64,000 nt of DNA from Granulosicoccus sp045106855 (GTDB taxonomy: Bacteria; Pseudomonadota; Gammaproteobacteria; Granulosicoccales; Granulosicoccaceae), in the NCBI GenBank assembly GCA_045106855.1, contig JBGCFI010000010.1:46762-110761 (forward strand), read 5' to 3'. The translations under genes and the position numbers were made by a program. Shown in pieces: positions 1 to 8,844 of this stretch. Each line of letters starts with the position of its first letter. Within the stretch, counting starts at the first letter, position 1. The notes under the pieces are model-generated. The model had not been told where the DNA came from. It saw only the letters and a list, made by a program, of their open reading frames with translations, and did no database searches.

Positions 1-109
1 AAAACCAGACTCGGGTCCACCATTCCAGCCTTGAAAATCCATTGCACGTCACAAGACAACGCCTCGCAACAAGCTACACTGAGGGCACGTAAGGTTCCCG
101 ATACACATC

Positions 110-2455
110 ATGATTAAACGCGTACTAACAAGGATGACAGGCCGAGCGGCCACTGCATTGGCATTTTCGCTCGGGCTATGCTTCTCTATTGGCTTGCCAT
201 TGAGTCTGACCGTGGGAGTTTCGTCCATGGCATTCGCACAGGATGGTACCTTCACGCTCAATCTGAAGAATGCGGATATTCACTCGCTGATACAGACAGT
301 ATCACGTCAGTCAGGACGGAATTTCGTTGTCGACCCTCGCGTTAAAGCCAGGGTAACTGTCATATCTTCTACCCCGCTCAATGCCGACGAACTTTACGAA
401 ACATTCCTCTCCGTCTTGCAAGTGCACGGTTATGCTGCTGTACCTAGCGGCGATCTGGTAAAAATCGTACCAGATGTCAATGCAAAACAAGGTCCGGTGC
501 CGCAGTACCAGGATAGCGATTCCAGCTCTGACCAACTGGTTACCCAAGTCATCAAGGTACAGAATGTTCCAGCCGCGCAGCTGGTGCCCATACTCCGCCC
601 TCTGGTCCCCCAACAAGGCCATCTGGCAGCCTACGCTGCGACCAATACACTAATCGTTACCGATCGCGGCTCGAACATCGGCAGGCTGATCACCATAATC
701 CAGGGTATTGATCGCCCGGATAATGATGAGGTAGAACTGGTGCAATTAAGACACGCATCTGCCAGTGAGGTCATTCGTATCCTGCAATCACTGCAGAGCC
801 GCGCCGGCCAGATAGACGGCACACCCGGATCGGTCCGATTTGCTGCAGACGAGCGAACCAACAATATCCTGCTTAGTGGAGACCAGACAGCTCGCACTCG
901 CATGCGCGGCATCATCGCAAACCTCGACACCCCCGTAGAATCCGGTGGCAACACACGTGTTGTGTACCTCCGTTTCGCTAACGCTGCAGATCTGCTTGCC
1001 ATTCTCACTGGCGTTTCCGCAGGTCAGGCAAAAATTGGCACTGGCGGATCAGATCTTGAAGAGGGCGGCATGGCCTCGTCAGCACCCGCTGCGCCTTCAG
1101 TAGATGCTAACGGCGTGCAGATTCCTCAACAACCCAATGTACCCACCGCCTCGCTGATCCCTCGTGCGCCGCAGGATGACGATCGTCCCAATGTAGACAT
1201 TCAGGCAGACGAAGATACCAACGCTTTGATTATCACAGCGCCACCTGATGAAATGCGCAGCATCCTGGCGGTTATCGAACAACTCGACATTCGGCGGGCA
1301 CAGGTACTGGTAGAGGCAATCATTGCAGAACTTTCCACAACCAACTCTTCACAACTCGGTGTGAACTTCGCTGTTGACGGCACAGATTCAAACCGCCCTG
1401 CGGCTTATACCAATCTGGGTGGAGCGACGCAGTCTCTGGTCGGCACCATTGCCAGTGAAGGGGCAAGCCTCAATAACGGACTTTCGCTAGCGCTTGGGCG
1501 CTTCGGCGGCGACGGTATTGACTTCGGCTTCCTGCTCTCGGCGATTGCCTCGGATACGGATAACAATATCCTGTCTACTCCCACACTTGTCACCATGGAC
1601 AATCAGGAAGCAGAAATTGTAGTCGGTCAAAACGTGCCGTTTGTAACGGGCAGACAACTCTCATCATCCAACAACAACCCTTTCCAGACAATCGAACGTC
1701 AGGACATCGGTATCTCCCTGAAAGTTAAACCACAGATTAATGAGGGCGATAACATCAAGATGGAGATCGAGCAGGAAGTGTCGGACGTAAGCACTACTTC
1801 AGTAACCGGCGCATCGGACATCACCACTAACAAGCGCTCCATCAAGACAACGGTTCTCGTTGAAGATGGACAGACTCTCGTGCTGGGTGGCCTCATCGAT
1901 GACCAGGTATCAGATACCCGCGACAAAGTCCCCTTTCTCGGAGATATTCCACTTTTAGGCAGTCTGTTCAGATACCGCACCTCCAGTAAGAGAAAGCGTA
2001 ATCTGATGGTTTTCCTTCACCCCACCATCCTGCGTGACCCCGAAACTGCTGATTACTACAGCCGTAGCAAATACGACGAACTAAGGTCAGCTCAGCTGGG
2101 TCTGTTCGACAATGGTGACTCAATAAATCGCGCATATCTTCCCGAGCTTCCCGAATTGCATATGTACTTTGGTGGAAAGCGCGTTTTTGACTCAGGCAAA
2201 GATGCTCTGGAAACACTGGTCCCCACTAGCGAAGCTGGCCCTGGAATATTACCGCCGGTTCAGACACCTGAACCCACGCGAGAGGTCGACGATGAAGATA
2301 TACTGGGTTCAACCTCAATAACGAATAAACCCATCAGGCTTGGTGGCCTGAATATTGATAGACCCGTGGAAGCGCTATCGGGTGGCAGCGCAGGGCTTGA
2401 CTCTGTACCTACTGCCGGCCTTTTCCACGATAGCTCCTTGGCAAACGCGAGATAG
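110..2455 (+). CDS. gspD: Type II secretion system secretin GspD
   Basis: Outer-membrane secretin that forms the exit pore of the type II secretion system. The 781-residue protein opens with a basic, hydrophobic signal peptide ending near AFAQ (about residue 44). An N0 domain follows (TFTLNLKNADIHSLIQ), then repeated N1-N3 ring domains (VPILRPLVPQ, VVYLRFANAADLLAIL, IITAPPDEM). The C-terminal secretin domain contains VLVEAIIAELS, the VPFVTG motif and the VLGGLIDDQ...VPFLGDIPLLGSLFR signature. Length fits the family. The low-complexity Ser/Ala/Pro insert near residues 315-350 is typical of the linker in the N3 domain. gspE starts 4 nt after the stop, so this is an operon with gspE and gspF. 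No gspC is visible in the 109 nt upstream. No good Shine-Dalgarno is seen close to the ATG, but the signal peptide supports this start. Confidence 0.95.
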   Translation: MIKRVLTRMTGRAATALAFSLGLCFSIGLPLSLTVGVSSMAFAQDGTFTLNLKNADIHSLIQTVSRQSGRNFVVDPRVKARVTVISSTPLNADELYETFLSVLQVHGYAAVPSGDLVKIVPDVNAKQGPVPQYQDSDSSSDQLVTQVIKVQNVPAAQLVPILRPLVPQQGHLAAYAATNTLIVTDRGSNIGRLITIIQGIDRPDNDEVELVQLRHASASEVIRILQSLQSRAGQIDGTPGSVRFAADERTNNILLSGDQTARTRMRGIIANLDTPVESGGNTRVVYLRFANAADLLAILTGVSAGQAKIGTGGSDLEEGGMASSAPAAPSVDANGVQIPQQPNVPTASLIPRAPQDDDRPNVDIQADEDTNALIITAPPDEMRSILAVIEQLDIRRAQVLVEAIIAELSTTNSSQLGVNFAVDGTDSNRPAAYTNLGGATQSLVGTIASEGASLNNGLSLALGRFGGDGIDFGFLLSAIASDTDNNILSTPTLVTMDNQEAEIVVGQNVPFVTGRQLSSSNNNPFQTIERQDIGISLKVKPQINEGDNIKMEIEQEVSDVSTTSVTGASDITTNKRSIKTTVLVEDGQTLVLGGLIDDQVSDTRDKVPFLGDIPLLGSLFRYRTSSKRKRNLMVFLHPTILRDPETADYYSRSKYDELRSAQLGLFDNGDSINRAYLPELPELHMYFGGKRVFDSGKDALETLVPTSEAGPGILPPVQTPEPTREVDDEDILGSTSITNKPIRLGGLNIDRPVEALSGGSAGLDSVPTAGLFHDSSLANAR

Positions 2456-2458
2456 GTT

Positions 2459-4048
2459 GTGGCATCACCAGCAGACTTCATTGACGTAGGCGAACCGTCT
2501 TCAAGAAAGGCGGCCAACGACAATGAAGAGCTTTTCGGTGTCGAATCTGACGAAGAAAAGCCAATGGTTAAAACGACCACTTTCCAGGATATTCCCTATT
2601 CTTTTGCTAAACGACATGGGGTCTTGCTGGAGCGAAATTCGTCAGGCGAGTTGCTGCTGGTACACAGACCGGGAGTTCAGCTTCCAGCCATTTCAGAGGC
2701 GCGAAGAAAGGCTGGGCAAGGACTGAAACTCGAATCGGTAACATCTGATGAGTTTGATGCAAGACTAACTCGCCACTACGAAGGCGAGACGGGTCAGGCC
2801 ATGGATATCATGGATGACTTTGGCGACGAACTTAACCTGGAACAACTCGCTGAAGCTCTGCCAGAACCCGAAGATCTACTCGAATCCACAGACGATGCAC
2901 CAGTCATTCGACTGATCAATGCCATGCTCACTGAAGCCGTGCGCAAAGGGGCATCCGACATCCACATAGAACCGTTTGAAAAACGTCTGGCTGTGCGCTA
3001 TCGAGTTGATGGTGTCATGCAGAAACTACTCGAGCCACCTCGCCAGATTGCACCTCTGGTTATTTCACGTCTCAAGGTCATGGCCAAGCTTGATATCGCT
3101 GAGCGGCGGCTGCCACAAGATGGTCGCATCAGTTTGCGCGTAGCGGGACGTCCTGTCGATGTGCGTGTATCAACGCTTCCGTCAGGACATGGCGAACGCG
3201 TCGTTCTCCGACTACTGGACAAACAGGCAGGCAGACTCGACCTTGAACAATTAGGCATGCCGCCAGATGCCCTGCGAGATCTACAAAGCACTCTGGGTTT
3301 GTCGCACGGTATTATTCTGGTAACCGGCCCGACAGGCTCGGGTAAAACCACAACCCTGTATGCAGCGCTTGCCAAACTCAATACCTCACGTTATTCGATA
3401 CTCACGGTAGAAGATCCCATCGAGTACTACATCGACGGAATCGGCCAGACACAAGTTAACAACAAGGTTGATCTGGACTTTGCTCGCGGTCTGCGTGCAA
3501 TCCTGCGCCAGGATCCGGACATTGTCATGGTAGGTGAAATACGTGATATGGAAACCGCTGAAATTGCGGTTCAAGCCTCACTCACCGGCCACCTGGTACT
3601 GTCAACCTTACATACCAATACTGCAGTAGGCGCGGTTACACGACTTCGCGATATGGGAATCGAGCCGTTTTTACTGTCCTCCAGTCTGGTGGGCCTCGTC
3701 GCTCAACGACTGGTTCGACTTCTTTGCCCACATTGCAAACGTCCGCATACGCCTTCACAAACAGAACTTAATACCTTGAAACGCGCTGTTGGTGAAGTGC
3801 GCAACATGTGTGAAGCACATGGCTGTGATCACTGCGCGCATACCGGCTACGTCGGCAGACAAGGTATCTATGAAGTGGTCAAAGTGGACGAAACCATGCG
3901 CACCATGATTCACGACGGTGCCTCAGAGCACGACATAGAGCGCTATGCCCGTAGTCAAAGTGCAGGCATAACCGAGGACGGTATGCGGCTGGTCATGGAA
4001 GGTAAAACATCCATAGAAGAAGTCATGCGTGTGACCCGAGAGGGCTAA
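2459..4048 (+). CDS. gspE: Type II secretion system ATPase GspE
   Basis: Cytoplasmic hexameric ATPase that powers pseudopilus assembly. The N1E-like segment has the hallmark PYSFAKRHGVLL. The ATPase core shows Walker A GPTGSGKTTTLYA, Asp box, Walker B DPDIVMVGEIRD, and a His box around STLHTN. A four-cysteine zinc motif follows (LCPHC at about residue 423, then CDHC some 35 residues later), a mark of T2SS/T4P ATPases. The GTG at 2459 gives 529 residues with an unusual acidic 35-residue leader. An internal ATG at 2564 gives about 494 residues, nearer the usual ~500, so the start is uncertain. It lies 4 nt after gspD and 4 nt before gspF, so translation is probably coupled. Confidence 0.94.
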   Translation: MASPADFIDVGEPSSRKAANDNEELFGVESDEEKPMVKTTTFQDIPYSFAKRHGVLLERNSSGELLLVHRPGVQLPAISEARRKAGQGLKLESVTSDEFDARLTRHYEGETGQAMDIMDDFGDELNLEQLAEALPEPEDLLESTDDAPVIRLINAMLTEAVRKGASDIHIEPFEKRLAVRYRVDGVMQKLLEPPRQIAPLVISRLKVMAKLDIAERRLPQDGRISLRVAGRPVDVRVSTLPSGHGERVVLRLLDKQAGRLDLEQLGMPPDALRDLQSTLGLSHGIILVTGPTGSGKTTTLYAALAKLNTSRYSILTVEDPIEYYIDGIGQTQVNNKVDLDFARGLRAILRQDPDIVMVGEIRDMETAEIAVQASLTGHLVLSTLHTNTAVGAVTRLRDMGIEPFLLSSSLVGLVAQRLVRLLCPHCKRPHTPSQTELNTLKRAVGEVRNMCEAHGCDHCAHTGYVGRQGIYEVVKVDETMRTMIHDGASEHDIERYARSQSAGITEDGMRLVMEGKTSIEEVMRVTREG

Positions 4049-4052
4049 TCAA

Positions 4053-5294
4053 ATGGCTGCTTTCGAATATCTGGCGCTGGACGCCCGTGGGCGGGAAAAA
4101 AAGGGCGTTCTCGAAGCCGATACAGCACGTCTGGCCCGACAGCAATTAAGACAACAAAGCCTCACCCCGCTGGAAGTCTCCGAAACCTCCGGTCGTGACC
4201 GCACCAAGAATGGTCGCAAATCAGGTAAAACCGGGGCAGGCGCGACCCCTACCTTTCGTGGCGGTATCAAAACTAATGATCTGGCGTTACTAACACGGCA
4301 GATTGCAACACTAAGTGCAGCGGGCACCCCGCTGGAAGAATCTTTATCTGCGGTTAGCAGGCAAACAGAAAAACCACGCATCAAGTCCCTGCTCCTCTCA
4401 GTGCGCGCCAAAGTCATGGAGGGTCATACCTTCGCTGCCGCTCTCTCGGACTATCCAAAGGTATTTCCGGAAATCTACCAGGCAACCGTTTCTGCGGGAG
4501 AGCAATCGGGCCACCTCGATGCAGTGCTGGAACGACTGGCAGATTACACTGAAGAGCGACAAGCCTCTAATGCTGTCGTCAAGAAAGCGCTCATCTACCC
4601 AAGCGTGCTGGTTATCGCCTCCATCCTGATTGTCGGTTTTCTGCTGGCTTACGTGGTACCTCAGGTGGTGCAGGTGTTTGAAGGTATGAACCAGGAATTA
4701 CCAGCATTGACCACTGCGATGCTGACAACCTCCGCCTTCGTACGCCAATGGGGCCTGCTGATTGCCGGGGTTACGATCGTCTCCATCATTATTTTTCAAA
4801 AAGCCATGAAAGGTGAAGCGTTCAAGACACGTATTCACTCGCTATTACTTAAGCTTCCGTTGTTCAAACGTTTGATTCGAGGATTTAATACCACCCAATT
4901 CGCCCGCACGCTCAGCATTCTGGCTGCAAGCGGAGTACCGGTGCTTGAAGCGTTGGATATCGGGTCGCAAGTAATTACCAATCGTCCGATGCGCAAGGCG
5001 GTTAACACGGCTGCTGCACAGGTACGAGAAGGATCAACGCTTAGCCAGGCATTGGAGAGAACCGGATATTTCCCACCTATGCTGTTACATCTGATTGCAA
5101 GTGGTGAGTCCTCAGGGCAGTTAGATTCCATGCTTGAAAAAGCAGCCACTCATCAGGAACGCGAGCTTAACTCTTTGATGGCTGTATTTCTGGGCTTGTT
5201 TGAACCCGTAGTCATTCTGATTATGGGAGGCGTCGTGCTCACCATCGTTTTGGGAATACTGTTACCTATCTTCGAAATGAACCAACTGGTATAG
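4053..5294 (+). CDS. gspF: Type II secretion system inner-membrane platform protein GspF
   Basis: Polytopic platform protein that links the GspE ATPase to the growing pseudopilus. The 413 residues fit the family (about 400). The N-terminus AAFEYLALDARGREKKGVLEAD is characteristic of GspF. Two T2SSF domains follow (about residues 75-195 and 275-400), each with the Gly/Ser-rich motif SAGEQSGHLDAVLERLA or ASGESSGQLDSMLEKAA. Membrane segments lie near residues 175-200, 225-245 and 380-405. It is the last gene of the D-E-F operon. Genes for the pseudopilins (G-K) and the L-M-N assembly components are not in this window and must lie elsewhere. Confidence 0.94.
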   Translation: MAAFEYLALDARGREKKGVLEADTARLARQQLRQQSLTPLEVSETSGRDRTKNGRKSGKTGAGATPTFRGGIKTNDLALLTRQIATLSAAGTPLEESLSAVSRQTEKPRIKSLLLSVRAKVMEGHTFAAALSDYPKVFPEIYQATVSAGEQSGHLDAVLERLADYTEERQASNAVVKKALIYPSVLVIASILIVGFLLAYVVPQVVQVFEGMNQELPALTTAMLTTSAFVRQWGLLIAGVTIVSIIIFQKAMKGEAFKTRIHSLLLKLPLFKRLIRGFNTTQFARTLSILAASGVPVLEALDIGSQVITNRPMRKAVNTAAAQVREGSTLSQALERTGYFPPMLLHLIASGESSGQLDSMLEKAATHQERELNSLMAVFLGLFEPVVILIMGGVVLTIVLGILLPIFEMNQLV

Positions 5295-5319
5295 CTTGCA
5301 GGGTTATATCAGACTTGGA

Positions 5320-5348
5320 GCAACGCCTTTTAATTCACCAGGCGTTGC
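5320..5348 (+). terminator. Inverted repeat after gspF, possible terminator
   Basis: GCAACGCC at 5320-5327 pairs perfectly with GGCGTTGC at 5341-5348 across a 13-nt loop. It starts 26 nt after the gspF stop, between convergent genes. There is no run of T after the stem, so intrinsic termination is only a guess. Confidence 0.4.
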
Positions 5349-5369
5349 AATGACAGATCAAGCTATCTT

Positions 5370-5612
5370 TCAAGCGCGAGGACGAAAAGGCAGCACACGT
5401 GCTGATCTTACCGGCAGCATTGCAACCGCCTGGGCTCGTCTATCTCCGGCATAAGGCCAAATCTGATCGACATCCATCTGTTCGCAGGCTCTACGGATCA
5501 TCAGTTCAGTGATTTCGTGCTCAGCGCCAGATTCGTCAACAGTTGCACATACTGTCACCGATTCAGGTAACACTTGCAAAATGTCCGCAGCTTCTGCTTT
5601 ACAATATTTCAT
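5370..5612 (-). CDS. Small protein of unknown function (80 aa)
   Basis: I do not recognise this family. The 80-residue product starts MKYCKAEAADILQ, has two cysteines in its first 22 residues and a third at about residue 43, an acidic middle, and a basic Arg/Pro-rich tail ending LPFRPRA. No signal peptide or membrane segment is seen. Support for it being real is a good ribosome binding site: GGAGAA sits 6 nt before the ATG on the minus strand. It follows the PPK2/msrA pair on the same strand with an 80-nt gap and could be co-transcribed. The stop lies 22 nt from the inverted repeat after gspF. Confidence 0.55.
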   Translation of the reverse strand: MKYCKAEAADILQVLPESVTVCATVDESGAEHEITELMIRRACEQMDVDQIWPYAGDRRAQAVAMLPVRSARVLPFRPRA

Positions 5613-5692
5613 CTTGATTCTCCGTCTATCACGCCAAGAACCTTTGCCGCACTTTCATAGGTGCAAGAGTTAGTCCCAACCATCAGCATGAT

Positions 5693-6565
5693 CTAGCTTC
5701 CCTCATCGTTCAGATGAGCAATATGTTCTTCAAACAAGGCAATCTCACTGGCCGACTTCTCCGGATATCTCAGTGGTAAAGCCTCAAGTGTCTCCAGAAT
5801 GGTTCTGGCGACCGTCAGTCGCATAAACGGCTTGTTGTCAGCCGGAACTGCATACCAGGGCGCGTGCTCACGGGATGTTTCATTGAGCAAGGATTCATAA
5901 GCGCCCATATACTCTTCCCAGCGGCTGCGCGTTGTCAGATCGCTTTTAGAGAATTTCCAGTACTTCTCTGGTGTCGTGAGGCGCTTTAAAAAACGCTTCT
6001 TCTGTTCTTTTTTCGACACGTTTAGCCAGAACTTCAGTACAACCGTGCCATTACTGCTCAAATGTTTCTCGTGGTCACGGATGGATCGGAACCGCTCATC
6101 CCAGATTCCATCGTGTTCATGCGAAGGCAAACGCTGTTTGGCTAGATACTCCGGGTGAACTCTCACAGCCAGAACCTCTTCGTAGTAACTGCGATTGAAA
6201 ACACCGATGCGACCACGCTCAGGTAATTGTCCGGTCGTACGCCATAACCAGTCGTGTGCCAGTTCTTCATCCGAAGGGGATTTGAACGATGAAACCAGAC
6301 AACCCGCGGGATTAACCCCACTCAATACTGCTCTGATAGTGCCGTCTTTACCCGCGGCATCCATGGCCTGAAACACCAGCAGAAGTGCATACCGATCATC
6401 TGCGTACAGCTTTCGCTGCAACTCACTGATTCTCGCCACACATGTCGACAGTTCTTTTTCCAGGGATTTCTTTCCGGGTACATCTTTGGGGGGCGTACTC
6501 CGGGAGTCCGATACGGAAAAATTGCCATCAAATGGCACTGTAAATGGCGTAGGCGGCGGATTCAC
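5693..6565 (-). CDS. Polyphosphate kinase 2 family protein
   Basis: Phosphotransferase of the PPK2 family, which moves phosphate between inorganic polyphosphate and nucleotides in the cytosol. The 290-residue protein has the Walker-A-like motif AMDAAGKDGTIRAVLSGV (about residues 67-84), the following substrate-site segment NPAGCLVSSFKSPSDEE, the lid-type stretch RGRIGVFNRSYYEEVLAVRVHP, and KFWLNVSKKEQKKRFLKR. Single-domain proteins of this type include nucleoside mono- and diphosphate kinases driven by polyphosphate; class and direction cannot be read from sequence alone. Its start overlaps the msrA stop by 4 nt (ATGA), so the two are translationally coupled, with msrA first. Confidence 0.9.
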   Translation of the reverse strand: MNPPPTPFTVPFDGNFSVSDSRSTPPKDVPGKKSLEKELSTCVARISELQRKLYADDRYALLLVFQAMDAAGKDGTIRAVLSGVNPAGCLVSSFKSPSDEELAHDWLWRTTGQLPERGRIGVFNRSYYEEVLAVRVHPEYLAKQRLPSHEHDGIWDERFRSIRDHEKHLSSNGTVVLKFWLNVSKKEQKKRFLKRLTTPEKYWKFSKSDLTTRSRWEEYMGAYESLLNETSREHAPWYAVPADNKPFMRLTVARTILETLEALPLRYPEKSASEIALFEEHIAHLNDEGS

Positions 6566-7251
6566 GCACTTTCATCCATAGAACTTGCGGTGGCTACAGG
6601 AATGGATACTCCCGTAGGGATGACACAACTGGTGCCAGTACCACGCATGCTGCAATACCCACCCGGGTTCTTCTGCAGGTATTGCTGATGGTAATCCTCG
6701 GCATAATAGAACTCGGGAGCCGGCAGTATTTCTGTTGTTATTGCTCCAAAGCCTTTCTTTGCCAGAGCTGGTTCAAAGGCCTCCTTGCTGAGAATTGCCT
6801 TTCGGTGCTGTTCGTCGGAGCTGGTGTAGATACCCGAGCGGTACTGTGTACCTCTATCGGGTCCCTGTTGCATGCCTTGGGTGGGATCGTGATTTTCCCA
6901 GAACAGCGTCAGTAATTTCTCAGTGCTGATTATGGCGGGGTCATAGACAACGAGTACGACCTCGTTATGACCCGTCTTGCCTGTGCAGACCTCTTCGTAC
7001 GTTGGGTTGGGTGTGTAGCCACCGGCATAACCCACAGCGGTGGTGTACACGCCAGTCTGCTGGTAAAAAAGACGCTCGACGCCCCAAAAGCACCCCATGC
7101 CGAAAATCACCTGACGCAAATGCGCAGGAAAAGGCCCAACCATGGGATTTCCACTAACAATACTGCGCGCTGCAACAGGTACAGGCTCGGATCTACCCGG
7201 AAGCGCATCCGAGGCGCTGGGCATTTCCGATTTTTTTCCTATTCCAAACAC
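6562..7251 (-). CDS. msrA: Peptide methionine sulfoxide reductase MsrA
   Basis: Repairs the S-form of methionine sulfoxide in oxidised proteins. The catalytic motif GCFWGVERLF is present at about residues 53-62, followed by YAGGYTPNPTYEEVCTG, TQYRSGIY and FYYAEDYHQQYLQKNP, which bind the substrate. C-terminal resolving cysteines are visible in YCSMRGTGTSC. The N-terminal extension with SDALPGRSEPVPV is shared with the long MsrA of Escherichia coli, so the 229-residue start at 7251 is right. It is the upstream gene of a two-gene unit with a PPK2 kinase. Both can serve stress survival, but joint regulation is inferred only from the overlap. Confidence 0.95.
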   Translation of the reverse strand: MFGIGKKSEMPSASDALPGRSEPVPVAARSIVSGNPMVGPFPAHLRQVIFGMGCFWGVERLFYQQTGVYTTAVGYAGGYTPNPTYEEVCTGKTGHNEVVLVVYDPAIISTEKLLTLFWENHDPTQGMQQGPDRGTQYRSGIYTSSDEQHRKAILSKEAFEPALAKKGFGAITTEILPAPEFYYAEDYHQQYLQKNPGGYCSMRGTGTSCVIPTGVSIPVATASSMDESA

Positions 7252-7581
7252 TGTTCAGCTCCGCATGATTCGAGGCAGTTTTAGCCGCACTCGAGCAGAC
7301 CAAGCACAAGCTTGGCCTTTGTCAAGCTGAACATTAGCTGACCAGGCTTAAACGAAACTGAAAGTAGCGGGATATCTCGTCAGACGTAACCAAATAAAAA
7401 CACAATGGCGGATTTCCAAGGCTTGATTTGGGCGTCAGCTGGCAAAATGAATGAGCGGCGGAATTCTGACACCATGACAACGTGACGTATTACAAGCTTT
7501 GCAAAAGCGCCCTCTTATCGTGGCTGAAACGTTAAAAGACGCTTAAGCTGGCGCTACACAGGGTTGACCCAGGCTCGGTAT
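7252..7581. other. Intergenic gap of about 330 nt
   Basis: The stretch between msrA and the CopD-like gene holds only short open frames that are unlike proteins. It should contain the msrA promoter on the minus strand. I see no clear terminator, repeat or RNA gene. Confidence 0.4.
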
Positions 7582-8046
7582 CTAGGCAAACAGACCGTAT
7601 CTGCCCGCATACACAATCGCTAACAGAATCAGCCCCAGCACAAGATTAAGCAATACAATCTGCCGAACCCGGTTCAAAGCGATACCCGCTTCGGGCCACG
7701 CTTCACTAGCGATCTTGCTCTTGAGCTTGCGATACGGCACATGATAGAGATAGATGAAGAGCACGATCATGATTAACCCTAGCAAATGCATGATGTGCAC
7801 GTAGACAGGGCTGCTAGCGAACCCCCCGAACGCGTTAAAAATAAGCCAGTAGCCGGTTACCGGCAAAAACACCACAGACATCCACACCCAGGGGAAAAAA
7901 CGTTTGAAGACCCCCCCGAACAATGTGAGTCGTCGATGAGGCTCCAGGGTTGCAACTGTTGGACGAAGCACAACATAGGTGAAAAACATACCGCCAATCC
8001 AAACTGTGGCCAGTAGCGCATGTAGTGTGATTGCGAGAGCATTCAT
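7582..8046 (-). CDS. CopD-like integral membrane protein
   Basis: A 154-residue membrane protein with four predicted helices (about residues 5-25, 50-72, 82-103 and 130-150). It starts MNALAITLHALLATVWIGG, with a His in helix 1 and the WIGGMFF motif, and has PVTGYWLIF and MHLLGLIMIV. These are features of the CopD/YgaD-like family. The conserved histidines in helices 1 and 3 suggest heme or metal binding, as in cytochrome b561-like folds, but that is inference. No copC is adjacent, so a copper role is not supported. It stands alone on the minus strand, 66 nt upstream of the stop of the protease gene. Confidence 0.75.
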   Translation of the reverse strand: MNALAITLHALLATVWIGGMFFTYVVLRPTVATLEPHRRLTLFGGVFKRFFPWVWMSVVFLPVTGYWLIFNAFGGFASSPVYVHIMHLLGLIMIVLFIYLYHVPYRKLKSKIASEAWPEAGIALNRVRQIVLLNLVLGLILLAIVYAGRYGLFA

Positions 8047-8112
8047 GACGGCGAAGTTAGCTGCGTTAGTGTCGACAGTTTAGTTGATTGCCCCAACGCC
8101 AGGCCACATGAA

Positions 8113-8844
8113 TCAATGATAAGTGCGCAAGAATTCGTTGATTGTTGTGCCAGCCACTGATACCGAGTGGTTCTCGAGCTTCACGTAGTGGTCGCCTTGA
8201 CGATAGACCCCGTAACCACGCAACATCCCCACTAAAGACCACTGGCCTTGGGAACAGCTGAGTAAGCCGCCTCCCGATTGTCCGGATTCGATAGCGGCAC
8301 TCGTGTATAGAATGCCATCATTGAGTTGTTTGAAAACACCCGCTGACATAGACATTGCCTGCGCTCTTGGATAGCCTGCTGCCCAGACAAGATCAGAATG
8401 ATCAGGATTAAAACCGGATATAGCCAAAGGTGCTATCCAGGCCGTATCCACCGCTAACACGGCCAGATCGTTTGCGTGATCGACTATAACCAGATCAGCG
8501 GATCGATATCCCCCCGCGACCCGGACAAAAAAATGTCCAGCTCCCTGCAAGGCATGAGCGGCGGTGAGCACGCGGTTGTCATCGAACACAATACCACTGG
8601 CGTGACTTCCATGATCAGTGGCGACCTGCACGATCGACTCTAGCGTGCGCTCATCGGGTCGCTCACAGACTGCCGCAAACGCCGTGTTAGATAAATAAGG
8701 AATACCTTCTACCGGGTAGGCCGTCTCGTATCCAGACGTGTCAGCTTGAACTGAAGATAACCACGAGAGATTCCACGTCATAACGCTTAGTGCAATTACC
8801 AGCAACACGTGTGCACAACGTTTATTACCCCGAGTGGTCATCAA
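8113..8844 (-). CDS. Secreted trypsin-like serine protease
   Basis: Serine endopeptidase of the chymotrypsin fold (S1), probably exported. A basic N-terminus and hydrophobic stretch (about residues 10-34, ending SVQADT) looks like a signal peptide. The catalytic triad is visible: His97 in VLTAAHAL, Asp126 in HANDLAVLAV and Ser190 in ESGQSGGGLL. A short activation segment with Cys60 precedes the domain. The 243-residue length is typical. Candidates for its export route include the T2SS encoded at the left end of the window, but no direct link is seen. An inverted repeat (8870-8877 with 8900-8907) lies just upstream of the start and could be regulatory. Confidence 0.85.
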   Translation of the reverse strand: MMTTRGNKRCAHVLLVIALSVMTWNLSWLSSVQADTSGYETAYPVEGIPYLSNTAFAAVCERPDERTLESIVQVATDHGSHASGIVFDDNRVLTAAHALQGAGHFFVRVAGGYRSADLVIVDHANDLAVLAVDTAWIAPLAISGFNPDHSDLVWAAGYPRAQAMSMSAGVFKQLNDGILYTSAAIESGQSGGGLLSCSQGQWSLVGMLRGYGVYRQGDHYVKLENHSVSVAGTTINEFLRTYH

